DNA of 39,298 nt from Planctomycetota bacterium (GTDB lineage: Bacteria > Planctomycetota > UBA8108 > UBA1146). Every line of letters begins with the position of its first letter. The stretch's first letter is position 1. This document shows positions 1 to 9,413 of the stretch, in pieces. The notes beneath the pieces are model-generated. The model was given only the letters and a program-made list of their open reading frames with translations. It did no database searches and was not told where the DNA came from. The stretch covers positions 1 to 39,298 of the forward strand of contig DUAN01000051.1 in NCBI GenBank assembly GCA_012960845.1, read 5' to 3'. A program made the translations under genes and the position numbers.

Positions 1-2
1 CA

Positions 3-392
3 TATGGTGGGTCCTGCACTGCGGGCAAAAAAGAGGACATGAACATGTACGCCGAGGTTCTCCGCCACGGATTGCAACATGGGCGACGAGTGGCGGATGG
101 GGTCGAGTTCTGGATTCAGTTCGGATCTCAGGAGGTCAAGGAGTACTGTCGCGAGATGGGATATCTGGAGATCTTCGAAGAGGCGGGAGCTCAGGTCATC
201 GAACCTTCTTGCGGCGCCTGCATCAATGCCGGTCCAGGGGTCAGTCGTACGCCGGAGCAGGTCAGTGTTAGCGCCGTCAACCGCAACTTTCCGGGACGTT
301 CAGGTCCAGGACAGGTGTATCTGGCCAGTCCGCTGACGGTTGCTGCCAGTGCACTGGCGGGCCACATCGTGGCGTTCAACAGGGACCAATGA
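3..392 (+). CDS. Aconitase/3-isopropylmalate dehydratase large-subunit family, C-terminal part (5' truncated by window start)
   Basis: Frame open from base 3: YGGSCTAGKKEDMNMYAEVLRHG...IEPSCGACINAGPGVS...FPGRSG, typical of the aconitase/LeuC family C-terminal half; the ORF track starts at an internal Met (39). Confidence 0.85.
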   Translation, partial: YGGSCTAGKKEDMNMYAEVLRHGLQHGRRVADGVEFWIQFGSQEVKEYCREMGYLEIFEEAGAQVIEPSCGACINAGPGVSRTPEQVSVSAVNRNFPGRSGPGQVYLASPLTVAASALAGHIVAFNRDQ

Positions 393-421
393 GCGACTTG
401 AGATCGATCGCGGTATCATCC

Positions 422-475
422 GCCGCAGTATCATCATCCGCAGCGGTGTCATCATCCGCAGCGGTGTCATCGATG
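422..475. repeat. 18-bp direct tandem repeat, three units plus a partial unit upstream
   Basis: gccgcagtatcatcatcc / gcagcggtgtcatcatcc / gcagcggtgtcatcgatg, preceded by gcggtatcatcc. Confidence 0.85.
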
Positions 476-868
476 GAGACCGGCAACTCTGGCCAGTTCG
501 GTCCGAAGTTCTAGTTGCCTGGAGACCGGTTCGATGAGGTCGAGGTAGCAAACGCCATCCCGTGCGGAGCGGTCCGGTTGCCAGGTAACTGCGGATTCCT
601 CCTCGATCGCGCCGATAACTTCTCGGACCACCGGAAATCGACGGGGATCGTCCGCAGCGAACTGGTCGCTGGCGGGTCGCCACCACGATTCTCCTCGTAG
701 AAGCCACTGGTGCCAATGCGATGGTAATTCACTGCCCAGGTGAAGTTTCAGATCTTCGACCAGCCTGCGAATCAGCGGCAATGAGCACTGGATCAACTTG
801 GTTTCCACGACGCGAATCTGCTCGAGAGCCAGAATCCGCTCGCGTGCATCTTTATTGCTGTTCATCAT
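467..868 (-). CDS. Hypothetical protein (133 aa)
   Basis: Open reading frame MMNSNKDARERILALEQIRVVETKLIQ... with balanced amino-acid composition; convergent with upstream gene; family not recognised. Confidence 0.5.
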   Translation of the reverse strand: MMNSNKDARERILALEQIRVVETKLIQCSLPLIRRLVEDLKLHLGSELPSHWHQWLLRGESWWRPASDQFAADDPRRFPVVREVIGAIEEESAVTWQPDRSARDGVCYLDLIEPVSRQLELRTELARVAGLHR

Positions 869-917
869 GATCGCCTGTCGTTTCTTTTCTCGTGTTCTCC
901 AGTTGAACGGGCCTGGA

Positions 918-1766
918 ATGGAGTGGCCGTTGTTTGATCAAGATTCAGGGCTCTATATCGGTACATCATCCTGGTCCGAGAAAAGTTGGCAAGGGGTCTT
1001 TTATCCCGAGGGTCTCGCACCACGGGAGTTCATCCGCCATTACTCTACGGTGTACGACAGCGTCGAGATCGATGCGACCTTCTACGCCATTCCCACCCGC
1101 AAGACCGTGGAAGGGTGGAGAGAGAGAACTCCGGCTGGATTCCAGTTTGCGGCCAAGGTTCCACGAGTGATCACACATGACAAGATTCTGGTGGACGCTC
1201 AGGAAGACATGGAACTCTTCGTCGAGACGATGCAGTGGCTCGGTGATCGACTCGGGCCATTGTTACTGCAGTTTCCATACTTCAATCGAAAAGTATTCTC
1301 GAGCCCCGAGCCCTTTTTTGATCGTCTCGATCAATTTTTGACGAGGATTCCCGTGGGGCCCAGATACGTGGTGGAAGTCAGGAATCGCCACTGGGTGGGT
1401 CGACGATTGGAGCAATTACTCCGGCGGCATGGGGTGTCGCTGGCCTGGGTAGATCAGGCATGGATGCCGGAGCCGGAAGACTGGCCTCGATTGCTCGATG
1501 GCCCCGGGGCTGGTCCGGGTTATTTCAGGTTTCTCGGTGATCATAAACAGATGGATCAACTCACCGAGAAGTGGGATCGCCAGGTGGTGGATCGACGCGA
1601 TCGACTGGCACGCTGGGTCCCGCTGATGCGGACCTTTCGCGAAGCGGGAGTCGATGTCTTCGGCTTCTTCAACAATCACTACGCCGGCCATGCACCGGCA
1701 ACCGTCGAAGATTTCAGATCGCTATGGGGAGCAGGAGCAGATCACTCGTCTTCATCTTCGAATTGA
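918..1766 (+). CDS. DUF72 (YecE-like) family protein
   Basis: LYIGTSSWSEKSWQGVFYPEGL...YYSTVYDSVEIDATFYAIPTRKTVEGWRERTPAGFQFAAKVPRVITH...FFNNHYAGHAPATVEDF. ORF opens at 798 but Met at 867 or 918 is a more likely start. Confidence 0.88.
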   Translation: MEWPLFDQDSGLYIGTSSWSEKSWQGVFYPEGLAPREFIRHYSTVYDSVEIDATFYAIPTRKTVEGWRERTPAGFQFAAKVPRVITHDKILVDAQEDMELFVETMQWLGDRLGPLLLQFPYFNRKVFSSPEPFFDRLDQFLTRIPVGPRYVVEVRNRHWVGRRLEQLLRRHGVSLAWVDQAWMPEPEDWPRLLDGPGAGPGYFRFLGDHKQMDQLTEKWDRQVVDRRDRLARWVPLMRTFREAGVDVFGFFNNHYAGHAPATVEDFRSLWGAGADHSSSSSN

Positions 1767-3223
1767 TGGGGTCCCTCCAGGCCGGCCCACGATCCCACCC
1801 GGTACACCAGCATCAGGTTGGTCCGACCCATTCGATGAGTGGGCGCGCCCATCAACAACACCAGCAGATCACCTTGGGCGGCAACTTCATCGGTCTGGAT
1901 CGTCTTGTCCAGTTCCTGGATCAGTTCATCGGTGGTTCGGGCGGGGAGGATCAGGTAGGGACGAACTCCCCACACCAGGGTCAGGCGATCTCGAACCGTC
2001 TGGTTGGTGGTGAAGGCAAGGATCGGGCGTTCCGGTCGGCGTCGAGAAGCCAGCAGTGCGGTCGATCCTGACCGGGTAAAGGCGCATAGTGCATGGGCGT
2101 CGACATCATGAGCCACCAGGCAACCCGCATCGGTGACCGCTTCTGCGGGCGAATTGGCCGACTTCTCTCGCCTCTTCCGGCTGAAGGGTTGAACCGTATT
2201 TTGCTCGGTGTAAAGGATCACATCTGACATCATCCTGACCGATTCGATCGGATAATCTCCGATCGCAGTTTCGCCCGAGAGCATCACCGCATCGGTGCCA
2301 TCGAGTACTGCATTGGCCACATCACTCGCCTCTGCTCGTGTTGGTCGTGGATTTCTCGTCATGCTATCGAGCATCTGTGTTGCGGTGATGATCGGGCGTC
2401 CCATCTTCAGTCCTTCTGCGATGATGCGCTTCTGGATGACGGGCACTCGTTCCGGCGGGATCTCCACTCCCAGGTCTCCACGAGCGACCATCGCCCCCCA
2501 GGAATTTTCGAGGATCTGGGTGATGTTCTCGACGGCCAACGGCTTTTCGATCTTGGAGATGATGGGGATATTTGAGCCCTTGCTGGCGAGCAAGTCGCGC
2601 AACTGAATCACATCCTCAGGTTTCCTGACGAAGGAGAGAGCGATGAAGTCGACATTCATCGAAGCGGCAAAGATGGCGTCTTCGCGATCCTTCTCGGTGA
2701 TCGCCGGGGCAGAGACGTGACTTCCGGGCAAGTTGATGCCCTTACGAGGATGAATCAGCCCTGCATTTGCAGCCCTCGCGATCACCAGCCCCTTCTCGAC
2801 GGTAATCGTCTCGAAGGCGATGTTCCCGTCATCGATGAGGATGGGATCACCGACAGAGAGATCCTTGTCGAGCAGGTCATAGTCGCTTCCGATTTCTTCG
2901 TTTGTAGGAGAGCGTCCGACCGCGATCCGGATCTCCTCTCCCTGTTCGATAGGAATCGGATCTCCTTCAAAAAAGGACAGGCGAATCTTGGGTCCCTGCA
3001 GGTCGTACAGGATACCGATCGGATGACCCACCAGATCCGCGATCTCTCGGACCATGTCGATGGTCGCTCGATCCTGGTCGTGGGCTCCATGGGAAGCATT
3101 GATCCGGACCACATCGAGACCCGCCTCGAACATTCCCCGAAGAACTTCGGGGGATTTGGAGGCGGGACCGAGGGTGCCCACGATCTTGGTTTGCCTGAAC
3201 GCAGATGAGTGAGTTGATTCCAT
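1742..3223 (-). CDS. pyk: Pyruvate kinase
   Basis: RQTKIVGTLGPASKSPEVLRGMFEAGLDVVRINASHG..., IISKIEKPLAVENI, MVARGDLGVEIPPERVPVIQKRII, ITATQMLDSM, DAVMLSGETAIGDYPIESVRMM. Confidence 0.97.
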   Translation of the reverse strand: MESTHSSAFRQTKIVGTLGPASKSPEVLRGMFEAGLDVVRINASHGAHDQDRATIDMVREIADLVGHPIGILYDLQGPKIRLSFFEGDPIPIEQGEEIRIAVGRSPTNEEIGSDYDLLDKDLSVGDPILIDDGNIAFETITVEKGLVIARAANAGLIHPRKGINLPGSHVSAPAITEKDREDAIFAASMNVDFIALSFVRKPEDVIQLRDLLASKGSNIPIISKIEKPLAVENITQILENSWGAMVARGDLGVEIPPERVPVIQKRIIAEGLKMGRPIITATQMLDSMTRNPRPTRAEASDVANAVLDGTDAVMLSGETAIGDYPIESVRMMSDVILYTEQNTVQPFSRKRREKSANSPAEAVTDAGCLVAHDVDAHALCAFTRSGSTALLASRRRPERPILAFTTNQTVRDRLTLVWGVRPYLILPARTTDELIQELDKTIQTDEVAAQGDLLVLLMGAPTHRMGRTNLMLVYRVGSWAGLEGPHQFEDEDE

Positions 3224-3285
3224 TGTTCAATGATGGCCGGATCTGACTCTGCTGTAAAGAGAACACCGGCTCGAAGCGTCCTGGA

Positions 3286-3327
3286 AGGAAAAGAAGGCCC
3301 GGAACTCCTATTGGAGTCCCGAGCCTT
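3286..3327 (-). terminator. Intrinsic terminator downstream of the 3351-4697 gene
   Basis: 13-bp stem 3296-3308 / 3313-3325 with TATT loop. Two non-Watson-Crick positions become G.U only when read on the minus strand; followed on that strand by TTCTTTTCC. Confidence 0.8.
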
Positions 3328-3350
3328 CCATCCTCGCAAATCCGCTCTGG

Positions 3351-4697
3351 CTAGGGGCATGGAGGAAAACTGCTGCAGTCGATTCCATCGGTGTCGGTCG
3401 GATCTTCTCCGCAAGTTGGATAGGGAGCAGGTGGGAACGCACCGTTTCCGAAGAGGTTCGACAGCTGGAAGATGGCGTCACTGATATCAAAGCCGCCGTC
3501 ATCATTGTTGTCACAAGAATCGCCACAGGGAGGTAAACCCGCACCAGCGAAGAGGAAGTTGAGAGCTGCCACCACATCTGCGATATCGTTGGGGCCTCCA
3601 TCGGCGTTGCAATCACCCCTGACAAAGAGCGGTCCCGTGGTGCAGGTGAGTTGGCAACAAACTTGAGCAAGTACTCCGCCACAGGCGTCCACCGATTCGA
3701 GGCAAATCGTCTGAGCGTTGGGGGATAGCCCGAGGCTGCCTTGCCAACTGGTCGCCGCTGCAGATGCCAATGTTTCGACGAGGATTCCATCGATGTAAAT
3801 GCGGAGTGCCGAGTAACCACCAGGGTTGGTCCAGCTGGCGTCTGCAGTGCAGCCAGTGAGGGGGTCGGTTGCGATGATGTTACAACTGAACCCGCTCGGA
3901 AGCGGTGGAGGTGTGTATCCAGAGCATGAATCGGTGATGCAAGTCTGGGTCGAGGAAGAGGAAGCCACTACGCCAGTGATGCAGATGTTGGTACTGGCGG
4001 TAGGAAGCGTCACGGAAGTGGAAGTGGCGCTGCCCGGAAGGGTCGCCACCAGCGCTCCATCGAGACGCACCTGGATCCCCGTGTAACTGGCATTATTGGT
4101 CCAGTTGAGATCGTAGTTGCAACTGCAGATGTCGGTGAGGGTGCTGGTGAGAGCGGAAGGGGCGGGCACCTCGATCTGCACGTTTCCCCCGGTACTCGAT
4201 GGAAAGACGCTCGATCCTCCGACAGTGAACACGATGTTGATCGGCGGACTGCCGAGGGAAGACGAGGGGGATACCGCAGAACTGCTCCCCGGAGTTGCAG
4301 TGGGGGCCACCGCATAGTTCATCGTGGCGACCTGCTGGCCGGAACCGGGAGGAAGTGATTCGAGAGCTCCACCAAAAGTGAAGATACATGCCAGTGCCAT
4401 TCCCGGGCCATTGGCCGGGTTCAGATCTCCGAAGAAGTAGTCCGCTCCAGTACCCCCATTGAGTGGAATCAACGCAGATCCCTGGACAATTTCGATCGGG
4501 GTCAAGACCGAGCCATCGTGAGTGGCTCCGTAGGAGAAACCCAGCACCGGAGCGTCATGTGCGATCTCAACGTTGACGCTGACACTAGCACCCGGTAATG
4601 CCGAGTTGCCGACGATCGAGAGGACATTCTGAGCTGTGGCCAGCACTGGCAGGACCAACAAGGTGAGCAGGGTGGCTGAGCGTAAAATCAATTTCAT
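3351..4697 (-). CDS. Secreted Cys-rich protein with two fibronectin-like repeats and C-terminal dockerin-like domain
   Basis: Signal peptide MKLILRSATLLTLLVLPVLATAQ. Two related modules (CNYDLNWTNNASYTGIQVRLDGALVATL / CTADASWTNPGGYSALRIYIDGILVETL). C-term RGDCNADGGPNDIADVVAALNFLF...CDNNDDGGFDISDAIFQLSNLFGNG. Confidence 0.85.
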   Translation of the reverse strand: MKLILRSATLLTLLVLPVLATAQNVLSIVGNSALPGASVSVNVEIAHDAPVLGFSYGATHDGSVLTPIEIVQGSALIPLNGGTGADYFFGDLNPANGPGMALACIFTFGGALESLPPGSGQQVATMNYAVAPTATPGSSSAVSPSSSLGSPPINIVFTVGGSSVFPSSTGGNVQIEVPAPSALTSTLTDICSCNYDLNWTNNASYTGIQVRLDGALVATLPGSATSTSVTLPTASTNICITGVVASSSSTQTCITDSCSGYTPPPLPSGFSCNIIATDPLTGCTADASWTNPGGYSALRIYIDGILVETLASAAATSWQGSLGLSPNAQTICLESVDACGGVLAQVCCQLTCTTGPLFVRGDCNADGGPNDIADVVAALNFLFAGAGLPPCGDSCDNNDDGGFDISDAIFQLSNLFGNGAFPPAPYPTCGEDPTDTDGIDCSSFPPCP

Positions 4698-4755
4698 GGG
4701 TAACTCTCCAGAAGTACCGAAATCCAGATCATGACTGATCGGCCTCGGGTACAGA

Positions 4756-4761
4756 ATTATA
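4756..4761 (-). promoter_or_regulatory. Putative -10 element (TATAAT) upstream of the secreted protein gene
   Basis: Exact TATAAT on minus strand in the divergent intergenic region; no convincing -35. Confidence 0.4.
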
Positions 4762-4949
4762 GTGCGACAGGCATACCACCATTTGAACCATCATCATGGG
4801 GTTCGGCAAGGTCCGCCTACCACTATCTGTGGATCGCTTCCTGCAGCGAGTGCCAGCAGATAAGATCACGAGTGGTAATTGTGTAGTGTTCAGTCCAGAT
4901 CGACCAAACTCGATCCTGAGCGATGATGAGGTGGATTTTGAGTGCGACG

Positions 4950-5990
4950 ATGAAGGCTCTGATCAAATCAGGCCCCCGGCCAGGGTTAACCCTGGTGGAG
5001 AAACCGATCCCTGAATTGACCGCCGATGGAGTCCGGGTCCAGGTGATGGCCACCTCGATCTGCGGTACTGATCTTCACATCTACAACTGGGATGCGTGGG
5101 CGGCCTCCAAGGTCACCACTCCGTTGACCGTGGGGCACGAGTTCTGTGGAGAGGTGCTGGAAGTGGGGCCGAAGGTCACTCGATTCCAGCCCGGTGATTT
5201 CGTCGCTGCCGAGTCGCATGTGTTCTGTGACAAGTGTCGTCCGTGCAGGACAGGTCAGCGCCACATCTGTGAGAACGAGAAGATCATCGGGGTGCAAAGG
5301 GATGGAGCTTTTGCCGAGCAGATCGTGATGCCAGAACGATGCGTCTGGAGAACTCCGAGCACCCTTCCACCGGAAATCGCAACATTACAGGAGCCACTGG
5401 GCAACTCGGTTCATGTCGCGCTGGCAGACGAAGTTTCGAGGCGCCATGTGCTGATCACTGGTTGCGGACCGACCGGCTTGTTCGCTGTGGCCATCGCGAA
5501 GACCTGCGGTGCCGCTTCGGTCACTGCTGTTGATGTCCAGGATTACAGGTTGTCCCTGGCGAAACAGCTGGGCGCCGATCATATGCTGGATCCGATGAAA
5601 TGCGATCTGGTCACGAAGGTGCAAGAGTTGACCGATGGCCGCGGTGCAGATGTGGTCCTTGAGATGTCTGGAAACGACAAGGCGATCGAAGACGGACTGC
5701 GTTGTCTCAGTCGAGGCGGAGACTACCGCTTCTTCGGAGTACCTTCCGACCGGATCTCGATCGATGTCGCTCGTGACATCATCTTCAAGGGGGCACGAGT
5801 ACAGGGGATTCTCGGACGAAAAGTGTGGGATACCTGGCATGATACCGCTCGTCTGCTGGAAGCGGGCCTCGATCTCTCTCCGATCATCACCCACAAACTA
5901 CCCATCGAGGAGTACGAGACTGCATTCGACCTGATTCAACGAGGAGAATGCGGCAAGATCATCCTGTATCCAGGTGGAGTGCCCCAGTAG
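4950..5990 (+). CDS. tdh: L-threonine 3-dehydrogenase
   Basis: MKALIKSGPRPGLTLVEKPIPEL...ATSICGTDLHIYNWDAWA...TVGHEFCGEVLEVG...AAESHVFCDKCRPCRTGQRHICENEKIIGVQRDGAFAEQIVMP. Adjacent kbl supports the call. Confidence 0.95.
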   Translation: MKALIKSGPRPGLTLVEKPIPELTADGVRVQVMATSICGTDLHIYNWDAWAASKVTTPLTVGHEFCGEVLEVGPKVTRFQPGDFVAAESHVFCDKCRPCRTGQRHICENEKIIGVQRDGAFAEQIVMPERCVWRTPSTLPPEIATLQEPLGNSVHVALADEVSRRHVLITGCGPTGLFAVAIAKTCGAASVTAVDVQDYRLSLAKQLGADHMLDPMKCDLVTKVQELTDGRGADVVLEMSGNDKAIEDGLRCLSRGGDYRFFGVPSDRISIDVARDIIFKGARVQGILGRKVWDTWHDTARLLEAGLDLSPIITHKLPIEEYETAFDLIQRGECGKIILYPGGVPQ

Positions 5991-6011
5991 CACAGGAGTC
6001 GTGAGGAGAGA

Positions 6012-7199
6012 GTGATGTTTTTAGATCGTGAACGATTTGTCGAACAGTTGCAGGAGATCGAAGACTCAGGCCTCTGGAAACAGGAGCGGTTGATCACCGG
6101 TCCCCAGGGAGCCAAGATTTCCACCTCGGAAGGCGAGGCTCTCAACTTCTGCGCCAATAACTATCTCGGTTTGTCGAGTCATCCCGCCATCCTCGAGACC
6201 GCTCATGCGGCACTGGATAGCCACGGATTTGGTCTCTCATCGGTGCGATTCATCTGCGGCACGCAGGATATACACAAACAACTGGAACAGCGGATTTCGA
6301 CCTTTCTTTCGACCGAAGATTCCATCCTCTATACCTCCTGCTTTGATGCCAATGGTGGGTTGTTCGAGACACTGCTGGGTCCCGAAGATGCGGTGATTTC
6401 CGACGAGTTGAATCACGCCTCCATCATCGATGGGGTCCGGCTTTGCAAGGCGAAGAGATTTCGCTACTCCCATGCAGACATGTCGCATCTGCAGAGGTGT
6501 CTCACCGAGGCCAGCGATGCCCGCACCCGGATGGTCGTGACCGATGGCGTCTTCAGCATGCACGGCGATCTAGCCCCCCTCGATGAGATCGCAGCGCTTT
6601 GTGATGAGCACCACGCCCTATTGGTCGTCGATGACAGCCACTCGACAGGTTTCATCGGCAAGACGGGTCGGGGAACTGCCGAACACTTCGGTGTTCAGGA
6701 TCGGGTCGACCTCATCACCAGTACTCTCGGAAAAGCACTGGGAGGTGCCAGTGGAGGGTTTACCACTGGCCGCAAGGAGTTGATCGAGTTATTGCGACAA
6801 CGATCTCGCCCATATCTATTCTCCAATACGCTGGCTCCAGCGATCACTGCAGCCGGTATCCGAGTACTGGATCTGATCGATGACGAGCCGGAACGGGTGC
6901 AGAGGAGCCAGTCGAATACCTTGAGATTCCGCCAGGGAATGACCGCTGGAGGATTTGACATCACTCCAGGAATCCACCCGATTGTCCCCATCATGCTGGG
7001 AGACGAACGCAAGACGATGGAGATGGCCGAAGCGATGAACCAACGAGGGATCTTCGTGGTCGGATTCTCCTATCCGGTGGTCCCCAGGGGCCAGGCACGG
7101 ATCAGGGTCCAGATCTCTGCGGGCCACGAAATCGATCAGATCGACCACGCCATCACGGTCTTCACCGAGGTCGGGAAGGATCTGGGACTACTCAACTGA
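6012..7199 (+). CDS. kbl: Glycine C-acetyltransferase (2-amino-3-ketobutyrate CoA ligase)
   Basis: LNFCANNYLGLSSHPAILETAHAALDSHGFGLSSVRFICGTQDIHKQLEQRIS...VVDDSHSTGFIGKTGRGTAEHFG...DLITSTLGKALGGASGGFTTG. Confidence 0.96.
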   Translation: MMFLDRERFVEQLQEIEDSGLWKQERLITGPQGAKISTSEGEALNFCANNYLGLSSHPAILETAHAALDSHGFGLSSVRFICGTQDIHKQLEQRISTFLSTEDSILYTSCFDANGGLFETLLGPEDAVISDELNHASIIDGVRLCKAKRFRYSHADMSHLQRCLTEASDARTRMVVTDGVFSMHGDLAPLDEIAALCDEHHALLVVDDSHSTGFIGKTGRGTAEHFGVQDRVDLITSTLGKALGGASGGFTTGRKELIELLRQRSRPYLFSNTLAPAITAAGIRVLDLIDDEPERVQRSQSNTLRFRQGMTAGGFDITPGIHPIVPIMLGDERKTMEMAEAMNQRGIFVVGFSYPVVPRGQARIRVQISAGHEIDQIDHAITVFTEVGKDLGLLN

Positions 7200-7263
7200 T
7201 CGCTTCCCCTTGCGAGTTCGGTGCCTACTCCCGATAGTAAGGCGAATGAAGGACGGAGGAGCG

Positions 7264-8589
7264 ATGAAGGTGCAGTGCCTGAAGGGTTTCCGCGACTACC
7301 TTCCAGAGGAAATGCTACAAAAGGATCGGATGCTGAGGGCGGTTCAGCAGGTCTTCGAGTGTCATGGATATCCTCCACTGATGACTCCCGCTCTGGAGTA
7401 TTCAGAAATCTTGCTCGGGAAATATGGCGAAGAAGGAGAGATGCTCCTCTATCGCTTCCGCGATAACGGCGATCGAGATGTGGCGCTGCGCTACGATCTG
7501 ACCGTGCCGCTGGCCCGCGTTCTCGCCGAGCATGGTGAGATCACCATGCCATTCCGCAGGTACCAGATCGCTCCGGTCTGGAGAGCAGAGAAGCCCGCCC
7601 GAGGTCGCTTCCGCGAGTTCATGCAATGCGACGTGGACCTTGTGGGAGCCGATACTGCCGCTGCCGATGCCGAGATGCTGGTGATCGGAAGCGCAGTGAT
7701 GAAGGCACTGGGGATTTCCGGTTTCCGTATCCGGATCAATCACCGTGGCATCCTCGGTGCTCTTTGCCGTCTGGCGGGGCTGTCTTCCGCAGGGGAGGTC
7801 GAGTTCCTGCGATTGTTGGACAAACTGGACAAGATCGGAGCCGATGCCTTCCGCGATCAGGTCGGAAAAATTTCGGGTATCGACGAAGCGGGAGTGGAAA
7901 GCGTTCTGAAGATTGTGTTGGCCAGCACCGGTGATTCGAGGCAAGTCCTTCAGCGACTCGAAGACGCACTTGGATCCGATGCAGAAGCGGCCAGTTCGAT
8001 CGAGCGAATGAGAAAGGTTCTCGATCTGGTGGAAGCATCGGGAGCGGCTCAGCAGTGCCACATCGATCCATCTATCGCCCGTGGACTCAGTTACTACACC
8101 GGCCTGGTTTACGAGACCTATCTCGATGAATTGCCAGGTTTCGGTTCGGTGATGAGCGGCGGACGATACGACGGACTGGTGGGAATGTTCTCCGGCAAGG
8201 ATCTTCCAGCGATCGGTATCAGTCTCGGAATCGATCGTCTCTTCTCTGCCATCAAGGAGATGGATCTGCTGGAAGATCGTAGTCAGCCTGCGGAAGTTCT
8301 GGCGGTGCAATTCTCGGAGGATCTGGCACCTGCCACCTTCGAAGTAGCGGCGCGGCTTCGTAGGGCTGGGATCGCCACGGTGGTCTACCCGAGGGAAGCA
8401 AAGATGAAGAAACAGCTCCAGTTCGCCCAGAAGGCAGGAATCCCGTTTGTCGTGGTGATCGGCGAGGATGAGAAGAGCCGGGGCACCCTTCAATTGCGCG
8501 ATATGGAAAAGGGTTCTCAACAGGAGATCACCATCGAAGAGGCGATCCGAATCATCGGCGCTGTAGTTTCCGAGGAAACCGGTCAATGA
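7264..8589 (+). CDS. hisS: Histidyl-tRNA synthetase
   Basis: MKVQCLKGFRDYLPEEM...LRYDLTVPLARVLAEH...RRYQIAPVWRAEKPARGRFREFMQCDVDLVG...GLSYYTGLVYETYL...SGGRYDGLVGMF. Confidence 0.96.
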   Translation: MKVQCLKGFRDYLPEEMLQKDRMLRAVQQVFECHGYPPLMTPALEYSEILLGKYGEEGEMLLYRFRDNGDRDVALRYDLTVPLARVLAEHGEITMPFRRYQIAPVWRAEKPARGRFREFMQCDVDLVGADTAAADAEMLVIGSAVMKALGISGFRIRINHRGILGALCRLAGLSSAGEVEFLRLLDKLDKIGADAFRDQVGKISGIDEAGVESVLKIVLASTGDSRQVLQRLEDALGSDAEAASSIERMRKVLDLVEASGAAQQCHIDPSIARGLSYYTGLVYETYLDELPGFGSVMSGGRYDGLVGMFSGKDLPAIGISLGIDRLFSAIKEMDLLEDRSQPAEVLAVQFSEDLAPATFEVAARLRRAGIATVVYPREAKMKKQLQFAQKAGIPFVVVIGEDEKSRGTLQLRDMEKGSQQEITIEEAIRIIGAVVSEETGQ

Positions 8590-9413
8590 GTAATAATACC
8601 AAGAACTTTGAAGTCCCCATCGATGAGCAACGAGTGGTCCGGGCATCGGTCGATGAACCGATGAATCCGACATCTCGATCGAAGGTCATCGTGTTCATTC
8701 CTGGATTCAAGGGTTTCAAGGACTGGGGTGGCTGGCCGTGGTTTTGTGGTGAGTTGGCGAAAGCCGGCCATCGAGTCCATCGGCTCAATCCATCGATGTG
8801 TGGGGTCGGCCCCAGTCTGGACTCTTTCGATGAACCCGAACGATTTGCCCGGCAGACTCTGGGGCACGATGTCGAGGATCTGGAAACGTTTCTGCTGCGT
8901 CCCGAGGTGGACTCGGACGAGGTGATCTTGCTCGGGCACTCTCGTGGAGGCATCGTTGCGGCTCTCACTGCAGCGGCCTCTTCTCAGGTCGCAGGCGTGA
9001 TCACCATGGGAACTCCGGATGCACTGCTTCGCCTCAGTGATGAGGAGATTGAAGAGTGGCAATCTCGAGGGAAACGAGAAATTGTCAATGCTCGAACTGG
9101 AGAGGTCCTGTACCAGCATCTGGCGGTACTGGAAGATTATCTGGATCAGGAAGATATTTATAATGCCCCGAAAGCACTGGCCAAAGCAGCGGTGCCGGTG
9201 CTGGCGATCCATGGTGAGGCAGATCCCTCGGTCGAGAGTTCCTGCGCGACCAGATTGCTGGAGGATGTCGATTCTGATCTCGCTCGCAAGGTCCTCATCG
9301 CAGGAGCGGGCCATACATTTGGGATGGTTCATCCCTTCAGCGATCCCAGCCCTCATGCCGAGCAGGTGCTCGAGGTGATCACCGACTGGCTGCAGGAAAA
9401 GTGGCCTCGATGA
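8586..9413 (+). CDS. Alpha/beta hydrolase
   Basis: VIVFIPGFKGFKDWGGWPWFC..., nucleophile elbow LLGHSRGGIVA, late acid/base region VLAIHGEADPSV and GAGHTFG. Confidence 0.85.
   Translation: MSNNTKNFEVPIDEQRVVRASVDEPMNPTSRSKVIVFIPGFKGFKDWGGWPWFCGELAKAGHRVHRLNPSMCGVGPSLDSFDEPERFARQTLGHDVEDLETFLLRPEVDSDEVILLGHSRGGIVAALTAAASSQVAGVITMGTPDALLRLSDEEIEEWQSRGKREIVNARTGEVLYQHLAVLEDYLDQEDIYNAPKALAKAAVPVLAIHGEADPSVESSCATRLLEDVDSDLARKVLIAGAGHTFGMVHPFSDPSPHAEQVLEVITDWLQEKWPR

Noticed and set aside
7402-8673. 423-aa minus-strand ORF opposite hisS
   Set aside because: Fully antisense to a confidently identified gene; a by-product of GC-rich codon bias.
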